NCBI GenBank assembly: GCA_025024175.1
Contig: QCXZ01000041.1
Span: 23,245,786 to 23,309,785 of the forward strand
Length of the DNA stretch: 64,000 nucleotides
Reading direction: 5' to 3'
DNA from: Rhyzopertha dominica
Taxonomy: Eukaryota; Arthropoda; Insecta; Coleoptera; Bostrichidae
The translations under genes and the position numbers were made by a program. Of the stretch, positions 1 through 11,787 are shown piece by piece; the stretch's first letter is position 1, and each line of letters opens with the position of its first letter. The notes under the pieces are model-generated. The model had not been told where the DNA came from. It saw only the letters and a list, made by a program, of their open reading frames with translations, and made no database searches.

Positions 1-3000
1 AAACTGAAGAGTTGGGTCATTCATGGCCACCGTCGTTCAAGGACGCTCTTTTAAGCATGGGCATTATATATTTTCTGGAAGCTAGAGTCAACAGACTGCT
101 TCTCTCTAAGAGCTAAGGGCTTCACTCGAAATACATTGCAAGAATGGATAGTTATCAGTATAGAGGTTAATACCTATATGCTTGTTTCCTAAAACGAATC
201 GTTCCGCCGGAAAGCTTCTCTGAGGCGATCCCTGGGACCCTGGCATGGGCCACAAGTATCCTACACTCTTTTAACGCGTCTAGTTTACATGAGCTCGGCT
301 TTTGCCTACACTTTTCAGTACTTTCTGTGTATTATTCTTTATATATACACCATCGTTAAAATACTCTTCAAAACTTAATACTAATAGAAAAAACGGCAAA
401 TCGGTATATGCTTGATTAACAAAATAACTGTAGTAATTAATAACGAACTAAACCCAAATTACGGAGAACAAAACTGTGCCTCGTGGGATACTTGTATTTT
501 CAAGCATTTACATACGACTCATTAATACTGGGGTATTGTAATTGGATATATTATGTAGCTTACTTTGTTCATTTGGAGTACATCTAGCACAAACCGTTCT
601 CAATGCAAGAAACGTACATGTCACAACTCTCTTATTTTCATTTACAAATTTTACATTAAAAAAGTGGCAGGTATGGAATGAAAATTATATAATGCACAGT
701 TCTTAATAAGATTTATAATTTAGATACTTTTATTCTAAATCACTTTTTTAATAGATTGGGAAAAATCTCGAAACTATTTAGTACCAGTGTTTGCCAAAAA
801 CACTATTATTGATTAAAAAATATATATTAAACAGTGGACCACTCTAAAGCGGTATCCGCAAATTCTCTTTACGTAATGTGAGTCCTTGTTTGGCTATCGA
901 TGTCCATACTTGAAAAAACGAATTTTCCAAACCCTCTTGACATGAAGTTGTTTACATACTGAGAAACCTCGAGCGGTGAGAGGCTAGGACCCCCAAACAG
1001 CCATTGCAGTATACTGCAGTTCGGTAAGTTCCCTTATTTTTATGTTTTCGGTTTGGTTGGGCTTAGATACTTACTTCCCATTTATAGAAAGATCGACATT
1101 TAGGTCGCATCGCCTACAGGTACGTAAAGAAATTGAAACGATACGCTACCTATTTGCTCATTTATATTATTTAGTTCAAGAACAGCCTCAATATCATAAT
1201 TAACAAAAATTTTATAAACCCTTTCATATGCAAATGTAGCTTAGAATGATAAACTTTCCTTTAATACTTTATCTCTATATAGCACGAGCACTTGCTTAGT
1301 TTTCCCTTTCTCAACCGCTAATTGGCCAACACTTGTAAGGCGGTAATATTTCACCTGTCACGAAAATATCGACTTTTAAGCCGAATCATAATTCATTAGG
1401 ATGGCGCCGTAAAAATGCACCGGCTTCCACAGCAATAAATAAACGAAGCAATTAAGAAAGCAAACACATCGAGAAATCGTAAAATGCCTCACGTCCTATC
1501 AGTTCTGTTCATCTCGTTTGAATCATTTCGGTGTGAGTGGAACAGTTGTTGGTTGAGAAATGGGTCAATAAACATGCCCTTGTTATAGGGAGTGAGTGCG
1601 AGACTAGCGGCGGGTAGGTTTTCGTTTGCAAAACTGAGCCCGATAGCCTGCTAATCCGTACATGACGTTTGTTTATCTTGACAACGAGCTGTAATGCCAG
1701 CAGAACACATCACGAATTGGTAATAAGCTAAGTAGCATTAGATTATGTAATTTTTACAAACATTATAAATGCATAATTTTCTTTATTTAAGGAAACTTCA
1801 TTTCTCATTATACCACCTTGAAAACACATTATGACTATTTCGTTTAGCCGAGTTCGCCATTAAACTGTTATGAAATTGAACCATAATAAAGTGACAGGAA
1901 TTGTCATAACTAAAATTAGGAAATGAACTACCTACATTTTTAAACAATTGGAGAAGACTAGTTCCTTNTCCCTTTGTAGTGATGCTGTTTGCTGTATGTT
2001 TACGACCAGCAACAATATTTGGCGNTGCGCCCCAAGNCAGTGGGTAAAATGCGAAAATGGCTCGTTCCACAGCGTTAAATATTCATTCAAACTTGATTTT
2101 TTTAAATTGAACAGTTCAATGCTTTTAATATAGTTTTTGTGTGTCGCTGGCTACACACAACAGGTAATAATTTTATCATTACTAACTTGGCCTGCTCAGT
2201 GAGATGTGTTGTCTCCTTTTTCTATGCTTTACTGGTTAGGAATTAGAGTTTATNGCGGTTCGCCTGTTAATTTAAATAAATAAAATAAGAGCTAAGTTGT
2301 TTTCTTATTTCTAAATTAATTATAACGAAAAGCCCTAACCACATTAATTTAGAAAGCCTAAATACATATTTCGGCAGCTAAGCTGCCATCTTTAGTTGAG
2401 TGAAGGACTCTTGAAACATCTGGGCGGATTAACCGAAGGATATTCTTCCCACCAGATCTTCAGCGGAAGATTATGCATTTGGTATCAATAAAGAAATTCA
2501 TTAGCATTGAGGGGAACTCGCACAATCTGTTAACGTCGCCTTCCACCATGGTAGTAAGCCAGCAGAATATCCGATCTTTAGAAGGTCTGAAGGGTTTGTA
2601 AAAAGTGAACTTGTGGGGTTAACTAGAATGCGATTAACCAGAGGCGATAGTGTTTGGAAAACGATAAAAGAAGTAGATAATAGTCGCTAAGTTTATTAGT
2701 TTAGTGGGGTACTTAACATTGCGCGTACTGTTATTGTATGTCTCGCGTTCAACAATACTTAAAGGACCTTCTAGATTGAAAGGAAAAATACACCCTCTAA
2801 TAATAAGTTATTAGACAAAAGTAACACTTTATTGCAAAAGATGTTATAACAGAAATGCAATACTGCACTTTTTGCCCATCGCTTTACATTCTGCGGTCTT
2901 GTGGACAGAGGGGTGGTAAAACCTCCAAAAGCCCCCTAGCTACGCCCATGGTTGACTGAAAATATTTTTAAACTGTTTTTTGATATATTGTACATCTGCA

Positions 3001-4595
3001 ATTATTTACCATTACATCTTCGACACTCAATTGACCTATACCATCTTATGTACCTTTTTGGGCGCTTGCGACTATTTCAACATCTGACTATTGTATTCGA
3101 CAGTGCAATACAATTACAATTAGAGAAACATCAAACACGCAACACATGATAAATTATTATTTGCGTTGTATTACTATTGTACACTTTTTACGTTTCAATT
3201 CATTTGCGATACGCCACTGACAAAGCCCCAGGAATGAAACACCAAACCTTCGAATAAAAGTTTCGCAAGCCCCGAGGTCCGGGGCATAGACATTGGCATA
3301 AAACTTTAACCGGAATATACGGTGCGAAGGAAAAAGTTCTTCTCTCCACTCACGCACACGTAACGAGAAAATATGCGAAGCTAACCCGCAACTGCGCCAT
3401 CCGAGGCCGTCGTAAAAAAGTTACAAGGTGTCTAGTTTATTCAATGTAAATTCCGGGCATTATAAAAATTTTACGCGCCAAGTTTTACGATCAGAAGCAA
3501 TGTTTTAATAATATGGAGCCGAGGAAGAAGCTGGTGTGGCATTTTTGGGACGTAAACCTTACTGTTCGAGGCACAGGCCTTTATGACGTGTGGGTATGCA
3601 TGTTTTACAAGAACACAATCGCCAGAGCCACCAGCTTCGGTGCCGGTGTTTTATGGTTCAACAAACGCAATTTTCATCGAAAAGAATTTCACAGCTCTAA
3701 TAAGATAAATACAGTGAAAACTTCTAGGTGAATCCATCAAGTTTATTGTCACAAATTACATTAAATCTTGTTTCTTGGTTAAGTTTATAATGAGAACATA
3801 ATAAACACTGAACTAAATATACTGAACGATCATTCATCAGAATTGCGTTTACATACGACAAAAGCGCAATGAATCAGCAGAAAACATATTCTTCTCCTTT
3901 TATGTAGATCTAAACTCGTTCTTCACGTTTCTATTGAGGTAGAAACCCAACTTCATAGATCATTGTTGGTCCAACTATCGTTTTGCAAATCTTTACTTTT
4001 AATTTTTTGAGATATTTGTTCTTCCATATTACATTCCTTACTTCTTTACAGTTATCCCTTATGCCTGATATTTCTATTCACCGGTATGTTATGTTCATTA
4101 CTTGTTCAAATATTGAATATATGAATATTGTCGAATCGAACTGAACTGCTCTTGTGGAATTGCCTCATGCAAAAAACAGTACCCAATTAGAATGTGAAGG
4201 TTCCAATCAAAGTCCAGTATAAAGACTGATTCATTAAAATTCAAGAAATGCATAATACGTGCACACAATAAAGAATTCTCACAAGGTATGTTCATGGTAT
4301 AGTATTTCTCATGCAGATAGGTACGTGTGTACCTATATACGTTTATATAAATCAAATTATTTCCAAGAAAGCGCAACAACTTACTTAACACCTAGGAGTC
4401 AACCACTTTTATCTAAACATAACGACTGATTTCCACCACAATCAAACGAGCTATGTTCATTTATGTGATTAAAACTTTTCGGATAATCTTAGTAAAACCT
4501 TTAATGCGAAATAAAATAATCGAGAAGCCATGAGTATATGTTAGACTTTAACCTATATGATTATATATTACATTCATAACGAAGTGTCAAGAAAA
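1..4595. other. Intergenic or intronic DNA, no recognised feature
   Basis: AT-rich with scattered N calls near 1968-2254. Short frames (for example 3513-3731) have no recognisable content. I see no gene or transposon ends here. Confidence 0.5.
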
Positions 4596-5130
4596 TAAGT
4601 TAACCGGTTTCTGTTCCGTATGAAAGACGAACCTAATGAACGGTTTAACGTAATCGGTTAATCAAAGTTCACTTTTCCGCCCGACTTTTAGTTCCGTATT
4701 CTGTCCGGTTGCTGGTTCTGTTTTCTGTCCTATTTCTTTCTTCGTTCTTTTAGATCCAGTCTGCGGTTTATTTTTTTTTCTGTTTCCGGTTTGGTTTTCG
4801 GTCCAGTTTCGGTTTGGTATCCTGTTTCCTGTTCGCTTTGCTGTTATGCAGGCGTGTATAAACTGCTACCATTTTCCAGTGTGAAACCGGTCTCTCAAAA
4901 AACCGATTGGGGAAACCTGTTAATCTATTTTACAACTGATATGAGCCGGTTTACAACCAATCAGCTTAGGACCACCCTGAACCGTTTATAATCCCTATGA
5001 ACTAGTCTATAACCGGTCTGAATCGGTTTGTAACTAGTCTGTACTAGTTTAAACCAGTACACGATTTACCAATTCACTTTCGGTACGGTTATCCGGTTAA
5101 AAAATGCATTGGTTCATAACCGAATCGCGT
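4596..5130. repeat. Degenerate CCGGTT-rich repeat with opposed halves
   Basis: The left half is dominated by short units such as CCGGTTTC, GGTTCTGTT and GGTCCAGTTTCGGTTTGG. The right half is dominated by units such as AACCGGTCTGAATCGGTTTG and AACTAGTCTGTACTAGTTT. Units are about 10-20 bp and poorly conserved. The two halves look like opposite-strand versions of the same motif, which suggests an old foldback or satellite-like element. The short open frame at 4791-4991 is a by-product. Confidence 0.6.
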
Positions 5131-6855
5131 TTTTTTATTAACAGTACTAGCTGGTGCTTCTAGAATGGGATAAGCAACTAAAAGTAAACGTAGATGCAAC
5201 AAAGCCTTTCTATATAATTTATTCTAGAACTTTATGCTCAATATTGAGGATGTAAAAGAAATTCAATATATTGAGATGGGTTACGTCTGTCACCCTTGGA
5301 AATGTAATGTTAACGAGTAGCATATACTTACGTGGTACCCCCAAAGATTGTCGACTAAAAAATTTTGCAAAGCGCCAAGCAAATGTTCCACTACCTATAA
5401 CAAGGATAGATGACGCAACTTCAAAGTCAACAAAACTCACAAAGAAAGTAGAAACCCGAGAAGGATGTTACAAAGTTTTTGTGGAATATAGTAAGGTATT
5501 GCTAAATAGGTTAACAAGACAGCACCAATCTGATAATCTCAGAACTAACTCATGGGTTGCAGGATTATGCATCATAGTTTTAAAAGTATTATGTTCGAAT
5601 AGTGAACATTAACAGCAACATACTACTAAATAGACTGAGTTATTATAGACACAACTTTTAGAATATTTTTTATCTACCATTATTTAGATTAGAAAAATAA
5701 TTACTACAAGAACCTAATCCCGCAACTAGAAGGAAAGCTTTAACCACGGCAGGCATGATTAATACTTTGACAAGAATGCATCGCTTCTCGCGCCATATGA
5801 ATGTTTTACCTACTGTGAGCTTGATCGATCGTTTCATATCAACGAAGCATGCAATGGAAAGTGGACCCTATATACTAAACATTACTGATCCTGATTAAAA
5901 AGTTAAAAGTTACTAGCAATTTTCCTGAACTAGCGCATGATATGTGATAAAATGGATGAACTCAAGGATGAAACACAACGTACATTGAAACCTAGAAAAG
6001 AACAACATATATCGACTGCGAGCCACATTACGATACACTGTTTTCTGTATATTGTAAACTGTCAACAATAAAAGTTTGCTAGAATTAATATAAATAAGTT
6101 ATTTAAAAGAAGTTGACTACGAGATGCTCGACTTGGGCAATATTGTTGCCTCTAACCACTTCATCTTCGTAACTACTTCAAAGCCATGCTGACCAACATC
6201 TTACTGCATAAAAAACATGTACACAACATCTAGCAGCTGTGCTTTGAATAATTGGGAAGAAACACCGTCGTGACTTCCTTCTACCTGGCGAAGGAATGAC
6301 AATACAATCGCAATATTGTAATTTTCGCATGCAAAATTCTTGTCCGAAAGATCCCAGCTAATAAAGTTTGGTGCAGAATTCTCGAAGAGCTCCTCTTACA
6401 GTCAGGTATTCCTCAGGGTTTCATTTTGGGCCCACTGTTATTTCTTATCTATGTTAATGACTTCCCATCGTTTATGAAATCAGCTGCTATACTATATGCT
6501 GAAGACACCACCCTGATCTCTAGTGGTAGGGCCTTTCACTTTTGCATTGAACATGAGTGAGGGGGCGCAGTTGACTGTCAATAGATGGTTTGCAAGTAAG
6601 AAACTACTGTAAAACGCTTTAAAGTCCAGAAGGGTATTATTCATATTAAAGAAACTCTCAGACAAGGATGTTGAGTTAGAAAATACTATTTACTTTTTTT
6701 GGGTTTGCGGCTTGACAGGTCGTTGAGATTTAATGACCACGGTGAATTGCTGGCTGGGAAAATTAGCAAGGAAATTTTTGCGCTACGAATCGTAAGTCAG
6801 AGAGTTCTTACCAAAGACACTAAAACTAGCATACTATGCCTTATCCACTCCCATA

Positions 6856-7862
6856 CAGTGCTGCCGTTTTAGTACATTTTTACGTCAGTACCATTTCATC
6901 AAATTCCCCCTATTTTCAGTACGAAATCGTGTCGTTACTCACGATCATTTTGTTATACAATAATAACAATTAATTTTTGTATGCAGTGGCGTTACGCACA
7001 AACAGCGCAAAATTGCTCCATCGATCGCGGAGGTACAATGCGCATCTCCTTGATAGCCCAGCGCGATGTCCGGATTTAAGCACTCACGAATATTTCTTGT
7101 GGGGATATCTAAAGGCCCCAGTTTCAAAAAAATATCCTCAAGCTACACTATTTAAGAAATAGCTAATGTAGCACAAGCTACTTTTGAGTGTCACGCAAAA
7201 CAAAATGTGCTTATGTCAATGTATTGTCAAAATAAGTGTCATCTGCAGGACGTTTTTTTTAACAATATAAATTAAAACGTTCCATGTTGTTGCATTGTAA
7301 TTAAGAAAAGTTAATTTTGGAATCTAAAATAGATTTTTTTAGTTAATCTTTGAAATTAGGGAGATTCTTTTGCCACACCCTGTAAATGAGTATGTCACAA
7401 TTTATTGGCAAAACAAAACAGTGAACATATTACGCTGTAATTTCATAATGAGGCCTTAGAAAAGCAAGCATATTGTTTCTGTAAAAAATACAAATTTCTT
7501 GCTTTTTATAATAAGGAAAATTAAAACTTTCCCAGCAATATAGCGCAATTTGAGGGTATAAAATGATATATAGTACAGTTTTTTCTTAACCAGGGACACA
7601 TTATAACTTACAGTAAATGCATCCAATGTTTACAAAGTTCATACAGTCCTGGATGAAAAGGGACATTCAATTTTTGAGTTAAAATTACTTTTTTTTGTTA
7701 CATATACCTTAATATCACTGCTGACTGTAAGTTGATATTTATAAAATATGAGCCATACTCATGTCTTTCAATTTAGCATCAATCTAGTACATTACCAGTT
7801 ACTTCAGTACGTTTTTTTATACAAATTTCAGTACGAAATCCCAAGTCGTTGTGGCAGCACTG
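6856..7862. mobile_element. Non-autonomous hAT-type DNA transposon inserted in the LINE
   Basis: The 1,007-bp insert starts CAGTGCTGCC and ends GGCAGCACTG, a perfect 10-bp terminal inverted repeat with the CAG...CTG ends seen in hAT elements. It is flanked by an exact 8-bp duplication, CTCCCATA, at 6848-6855 and 7863-7870, the target-site length of the hAT superfamily. Subterminal copies of TTCAGTAC occur near both ends. It splits the LINE reverse transcriptase exactly, since the coding similarity stops at one flank and resumes at the other. It encodes no hAT transposase; its only protein-like content is a mariner scrap. Confidence 0.88.
6975..7162 (+). pseudogene. Tc1/mariner transposase C-terminal remnant
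   Basis: The plus-strand frame contains ARCPDLSTHEYFLWGYLK followed by APVSKKYP. This matches the conserved end of mariner-type transposases, W-P-x-R-S-P-D-L-x-P-x-D-F-F-L-W-G-x-L-K, including one catalytic aspartate. The upstream catalytic residues are missing. A short CACCCTGTA at about 7375-7383 resembles the end of such an element, but no matching left end was found. It lies inside the hAT-type insert, so it either jumped into it or was captured by it. Confidence 0.7.
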
Positions 7863-8278
7863 CTCCCATATAAACTACAGAATATTAGTATGGGGAAACT
7901 CTAGACCCAGGCATTTAATATTTAAAATGCGCGCGATCAATCTCTTGTTTGGGGTATGGTGATGAATGCAGAAAAGCCTTCATACAATCAGGACAGGACA
8001 AACTATATACGCCATGAAGACCTACATAACTATAACACTGGAATTACAAAAATCTATGCCTAAAACAAACCCGTTTGCGAGCTTCAGATGGTTGAACGGG
8101 CAACTTAGGTATAAAACAAAATGCTACTAATGTTACGGAACTTACCGCCTAAAGCATTCAAAACCAAAGTTATGCAAATTCTTCTTAACAACTCATTTTA
8201 TTCCTTTGATAAGTTCTTCCAATATTCGCTGCCTTTAAACATCTAAAAATGTATGTCTATTTTGATGCTCCAATAAAG

Positions 8279-8297
8279 ATTATTATTATTATTATTA
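8279..8297 (+). repeat. (ATT)n microsatellite at LINE 3' end
   Basis: Six ATT/TTA units follow an AATAAAG sequence directly after the LINE coding remnant, consistent with the short-tandem 3' tail of many insect LINEs. Confidence 0.9.
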
Positions 8298-11200
8298 AAT
8301 AATATTTATTATTCGATTTTGCTTCCTTTGACATTTTTCATCCTAACAGTATCTCGAAATCTGTCGTTTGTATACGAGCTGGGTAGTTGCGTGGCATATG
8401 CGAGTCAATTTTCTCCTACTTTGCACATATTCCGCATCCCCCGTTTGCTATTCGCACACGTATTTGCCCTGTGTAATAAAATCCTGCGAACTACCCGGAA
8501 TATTATAAAACTTGCCTGTGCCTGGCACAGGGGTGATATGAAGCACACAAAGCAGTAGCGTAGATGGCTGAGAAATGAGCATATTCAGAAGTCGTTTTCG
8601 TGGTGGAAGGTCTGTGCACTTAAATTATTTACCTCAATGTAATTTCTTCATCGCCTATAAATATTGTTGCTTTTCAAATGATCGGATAAATGGGAGAACG
8701 CCGAAAAACTAACTTTTAGTAGTTCTGCGATTATGGTATCTACTTGTACATAGTACAATACGAGTAAGTCGCTGGGCTACCTGCTTTACAGCAAGTTTAT
8801 ATCTGCATTAGATGATCAAACCCCATTCCGGGGTCAGAGTAAGGCAAAGGATTTTCAAATTTTAATCTTGAAGAACTTAATAGAAGAAAAATGAAATATT
8901 TCTTAAATTTAAATGTTCAAAATACCATTTAAATAAAACTCACTGGTGGCTGTATCTTTGATACACACATAAGTCTGACGTGGATACGTCTATTTAAATA
9001 CGTGATAGAGAAGACTAAAATTAATATGATTTAATCACTCGAAGTAATTTTGTTTCACTTCTGGGCTTTTATAATGGGTTTGAACACTTAATGGGCAATC
9101 GACAATGTAGGGCTCTGTACTTACCGACCCTAATAAGCTTGGTTGCAGTTCTTAAAAACACCGCTAGATAACTCATTACAGATGATAACAAAATGACCTC
9201 CAAAATGCCACGTAAGACATGTCAAAGTAAAAAATGTAACTGGTAACAGTTGTGCAAGACGATCTCTCTGTGCGCTATTTCCTATACATAATGGCAGCAA
9301 TGTGAATCAGGAGTTAACGAATATAAAGCTAGCGAAAGACAAGATGGAAATCTAAGCACAGATGTGGGCGAAATTGAATGACAAATCGCTGTCGAAGAAA
9401 ATATTTCTGATGTAGACAGTGCGCTTGAGAAAACACATAAAAAGAAACATATATTTTTATGTATTAGTGCAAATAAAATTGTACTAAACTTTTACGACCC
9501 TTTGAACAAACACTGCTCTGGATATCGTCTTATTGCAAAAACTGAAAACCTATTAGAATTGCCAAATACAAATACATACAAATACACGGTGGTCTGAAAT
9601 ACAAAAGAGACGGTTTTGCAAGCTGAATCTGCAATGAGAAGTGAATGTCATGAAAAGAATTCTTTACGAAATTTACGACAAGGAACATATGGTTTACAAG
9701 GAGTTAAGGGAAAGGAATATTGTGCTGTGCAGAGCTAAAGCTAAAGTCGATTACATCTGGAGTTCAATAGTGTCAGTTTTAGAATATGCTTCCATGTTTA
9801 TGCAAAATACAAAATTTTTCAAGTAATGAAGAAGAAATTTATAAAAAAGACTTGGATTTTGAGTAAAATTACACGAAAAAAGCACTGCTCGAATTTCTGG
9901 GAACGCGGTCATACGATTATCAGGCTACCGCAAAACTTCAGCAAGCTGGAAAAGGAATGTAGTTAACCCTAAAAAATAAGTGTACAGGGTAGCGTTTCAC
10001 CGAATTCAATATGTCGATTAATCTTGATAATGATAATTTTACTAATTTTGACTACGAATAGGAAAACTGTGGTTTTATTTTTTAGTGCCTAGTATACCTA
10101 TTTAATATTTAGTTTGGTTTAATAAAATACATTTACACATATTTGTGCTTGTGTTTATTAGTAAAAGTAAATATACCAAATAAATTTTCGCAATATGGGC
10201 CTACTTACAGCATCATGAAACGTCAGGCGGCACGTGTTAGCGGGCCGCTGTAAAAGAGCTATAAACATAAACCGTAGTAAAAGTTACTTGTTGTCCTTTC
10301 ATTTATTCAAATATTTTAAAAGCAACAATACTGAAATATTATATTAATTACATAGTACTTAGGATAGAGAAACTAATAAGCATACTGCCTTACAGATGTA
10401 ACTGCTGTTCGTTTCTCATGTTGATCTATAATAGCAAGTCTTACTATCAAGTGGAAACTTCGACATTAATTCAGTATTCATATCTTAAAAACTCCCTCTA
10501 AGGGCATAGCTTACAACATAATGTCAATAAAGAACTCTATATGTAAACTAATTCAGCTGTTGCGTAATTAATCTTGACCTTGCGCTTCTTTTTCGGTTCT
10601 TGCTCACCAATCGATACCAATCTCGTGCTTCTTTGGACGTCGCTGCTGGCGATGAAAACGTTCTTGACCTGCAACATGCTCGGGCAACTAGCGGCAATGA
10701 AATTTCATCACTGGACTGCTATTAATTAGTCGAGCTGCGCCCGTTCTCGCTCTACAGAACTTACCAGCAAAGCGGAACGTACGACTCCCATGTTCACATT
10801 ATTAAAACCAACACATGACGGGCAACGAGGAAGGAAATGGGATGACTTGCAGAAATTCTGATGAAAAAAAACAACGGACTTCCACTGATAATAATTATAA
10901 TAATTATATTTACATTTAGTCGTGGGACTAAGACCGTATTTAATACAAAAATAACTTATATGATGTGTAATAGATAATTATAATACAATAAAGTATTTAC
11001 AACGAAATTAATTTAATCGACAGGCAGCGGCTAAATTATTCATGAATTCGATCAATTAAAATCGCCCCGATTTTGACTTGTGGTCGCTGCGAGTCCGAAA
11101 CAAAACAACGAGGAGCACATATTTTGATACGTAAGCTAACTAATATGAACATTAATCAGACTACATCATCTACTGTCCAAATATTGACAAGTATATTGAT

Positions 11201-11632
11201 TTTTTTTACCAATAACAGTATGTTTACAAGATTCATCATCGTTAGGATCGAGAATCAAGGGCAACGATCGGCGATGGTCATCCTTAGCCCACGGTAAGCA
11301 CTTCTTCAGGTGGAAAACGATACTTACTGAAGATGACCACCGCTAGTCGTTCACAAGAAAAGTTTCATTTGCGAAAGACCAGCAGAACAAAAACAAAGTT
11401 TTGCAGTGGAGAAAAACGGCGCAAGCAGAGTCCGTCACAGTAACTCACACGATCGTTCCATCTCGGTTTTAGACTAGTTTTTTACACATATACACAAAAA
11501 TTTCAGTACTTTTTTAAGTCCACTCGTCAGCCCGCCGCACTGCTCGCGAAACAACTTAGGAACTTTTTTCCGTATATAAAATTAATCTTCCTGTTTGGCG
11601 GGAGACACTTTTATGGTATCGCAGCTATGACG
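8298..11632. other. Non-coding stretch downstream of the membrane-protein gene
   Basis: It holds R1 copy 1. It also holds a quasi-open AT-rich tract at about 9360-9960 with fragments such as KKKHIFLCISANKIVLNFYD that could be an unidentified degenerate element. The region just below 11633 should contain the 3' untranslated region of the gene. Minus-strand ATTAAA-like signals occur near 11012-11017 and 10939-10944, but I cannot choose between them. Confidence 0.4.
8943..9210 (+). repeat. Dispersed repeat family R1, copy 1
   Basis: It begins CTGGTGGCTGTATCTTTGAT, followed by ACAC. It shares ordered blocks with the copies at 20419 and 56829: GTGGATACgTCtA..., a TTTTATTAGGcTTTG-like block, GTACTTaCcgACC, an agcCaCCGcTAGATgActCAtt block and AAAATGACCtCCAAAaTGC. 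No coding potential and no clear terminal repeats are visible. It could be a SINE or MITE. Confidence 0.7.
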
Positions 11633-11787
11633 TCACACCTGGACCTCGCTTTTCGTGGCCCTGTCGGCGTCAGGGGGCGATCCATCCTTGCCCTGCGTGC
11701 CAAGGACGCATGCCGTCGGGACGTCACCAGGCCGGATGTGGCGCGTTTCGCTCACCGACGCCACCGCCGTCATGATGGGCTGGAAAC
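11633..11787 (-). CDS. Terminal coding exon: cytoplasmic tail ending in PDZ-like ligand
   Basis: This exon is too short to stand out as an open frame, but it fits the gene. The acceptor caattgttgcag| is followed by GT TTC CAG. The two leading bases complete the glycine codon left open by the donor at 17443. The frame then runs 50 codons to TGA at 11633-11635. The peptide begins FQPIMTAVASVSETRHIRPG, is rich in polar and charged residues, and ends KSEVQV. A C-terminal V-x-V is the class II PDZ-binding pattern. The exon is much richer in GC than its surroundings, as expected for coding DNA in an AT-rich genome. The overlapping plus-strand frame at 11627-11812 is arginine-rich and looks like a shadow. 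The sequence CAG|GTGTGA at the end could be a weak donor, so a spliced alternative is not excluded. Confidence 0.72.

Larger units (their letters stand above)
6334..8297 (+). mobile_element. Decayed non-LTR retrotransposon (LINE), reverse transcriptase part, 5'-truncated
   Basis: Plus-strand frames carry the ordered motifs of a CR1/Jockey-type reverse transcriptase. KFLSERSQLIKFG starts at 6334. After a frameshift near 6400 comes SGIPQGFILGPLLFLIYVND, then LYAEDTTLIS, which is the YADD catalytic box with the first aspartate of the pair changed to glutamate. Next is LGLRLDRSLRFNDH, then a stretch ending CLIHSHT at about 6855. The frame resumes at about 7870 with a tract like INYRILVWGNSRPRHLIFK and near 8150 with LPPKAFKTKVMQILLNNSFY. 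The element ends in an ATT microsatellite at 8279-8297, a common LINE 3' end. It has several stops and frameshifts and is interrupted by the insertion at 6856-7862. It is not functional. The clade is uncertain. Confidence 0.85.

Noticed and set aside
5271..5612. 113-residue plus-strand frame
   Set aside because: No recognisable domain, no splice context, and base composition like the background; chance is sufficient.
9360..9960. Quasi-open tract with protein-like fragments
   Set aside because: Fragments are in changing frames and match no family I can name, so it is mentioned only in the regional description.
9987..10010. TACAGGGTAGCGTTTC, resembling a mariner end
   Set aside because: No matching inverted end was found nearby; an 8-base match is expected by chance.
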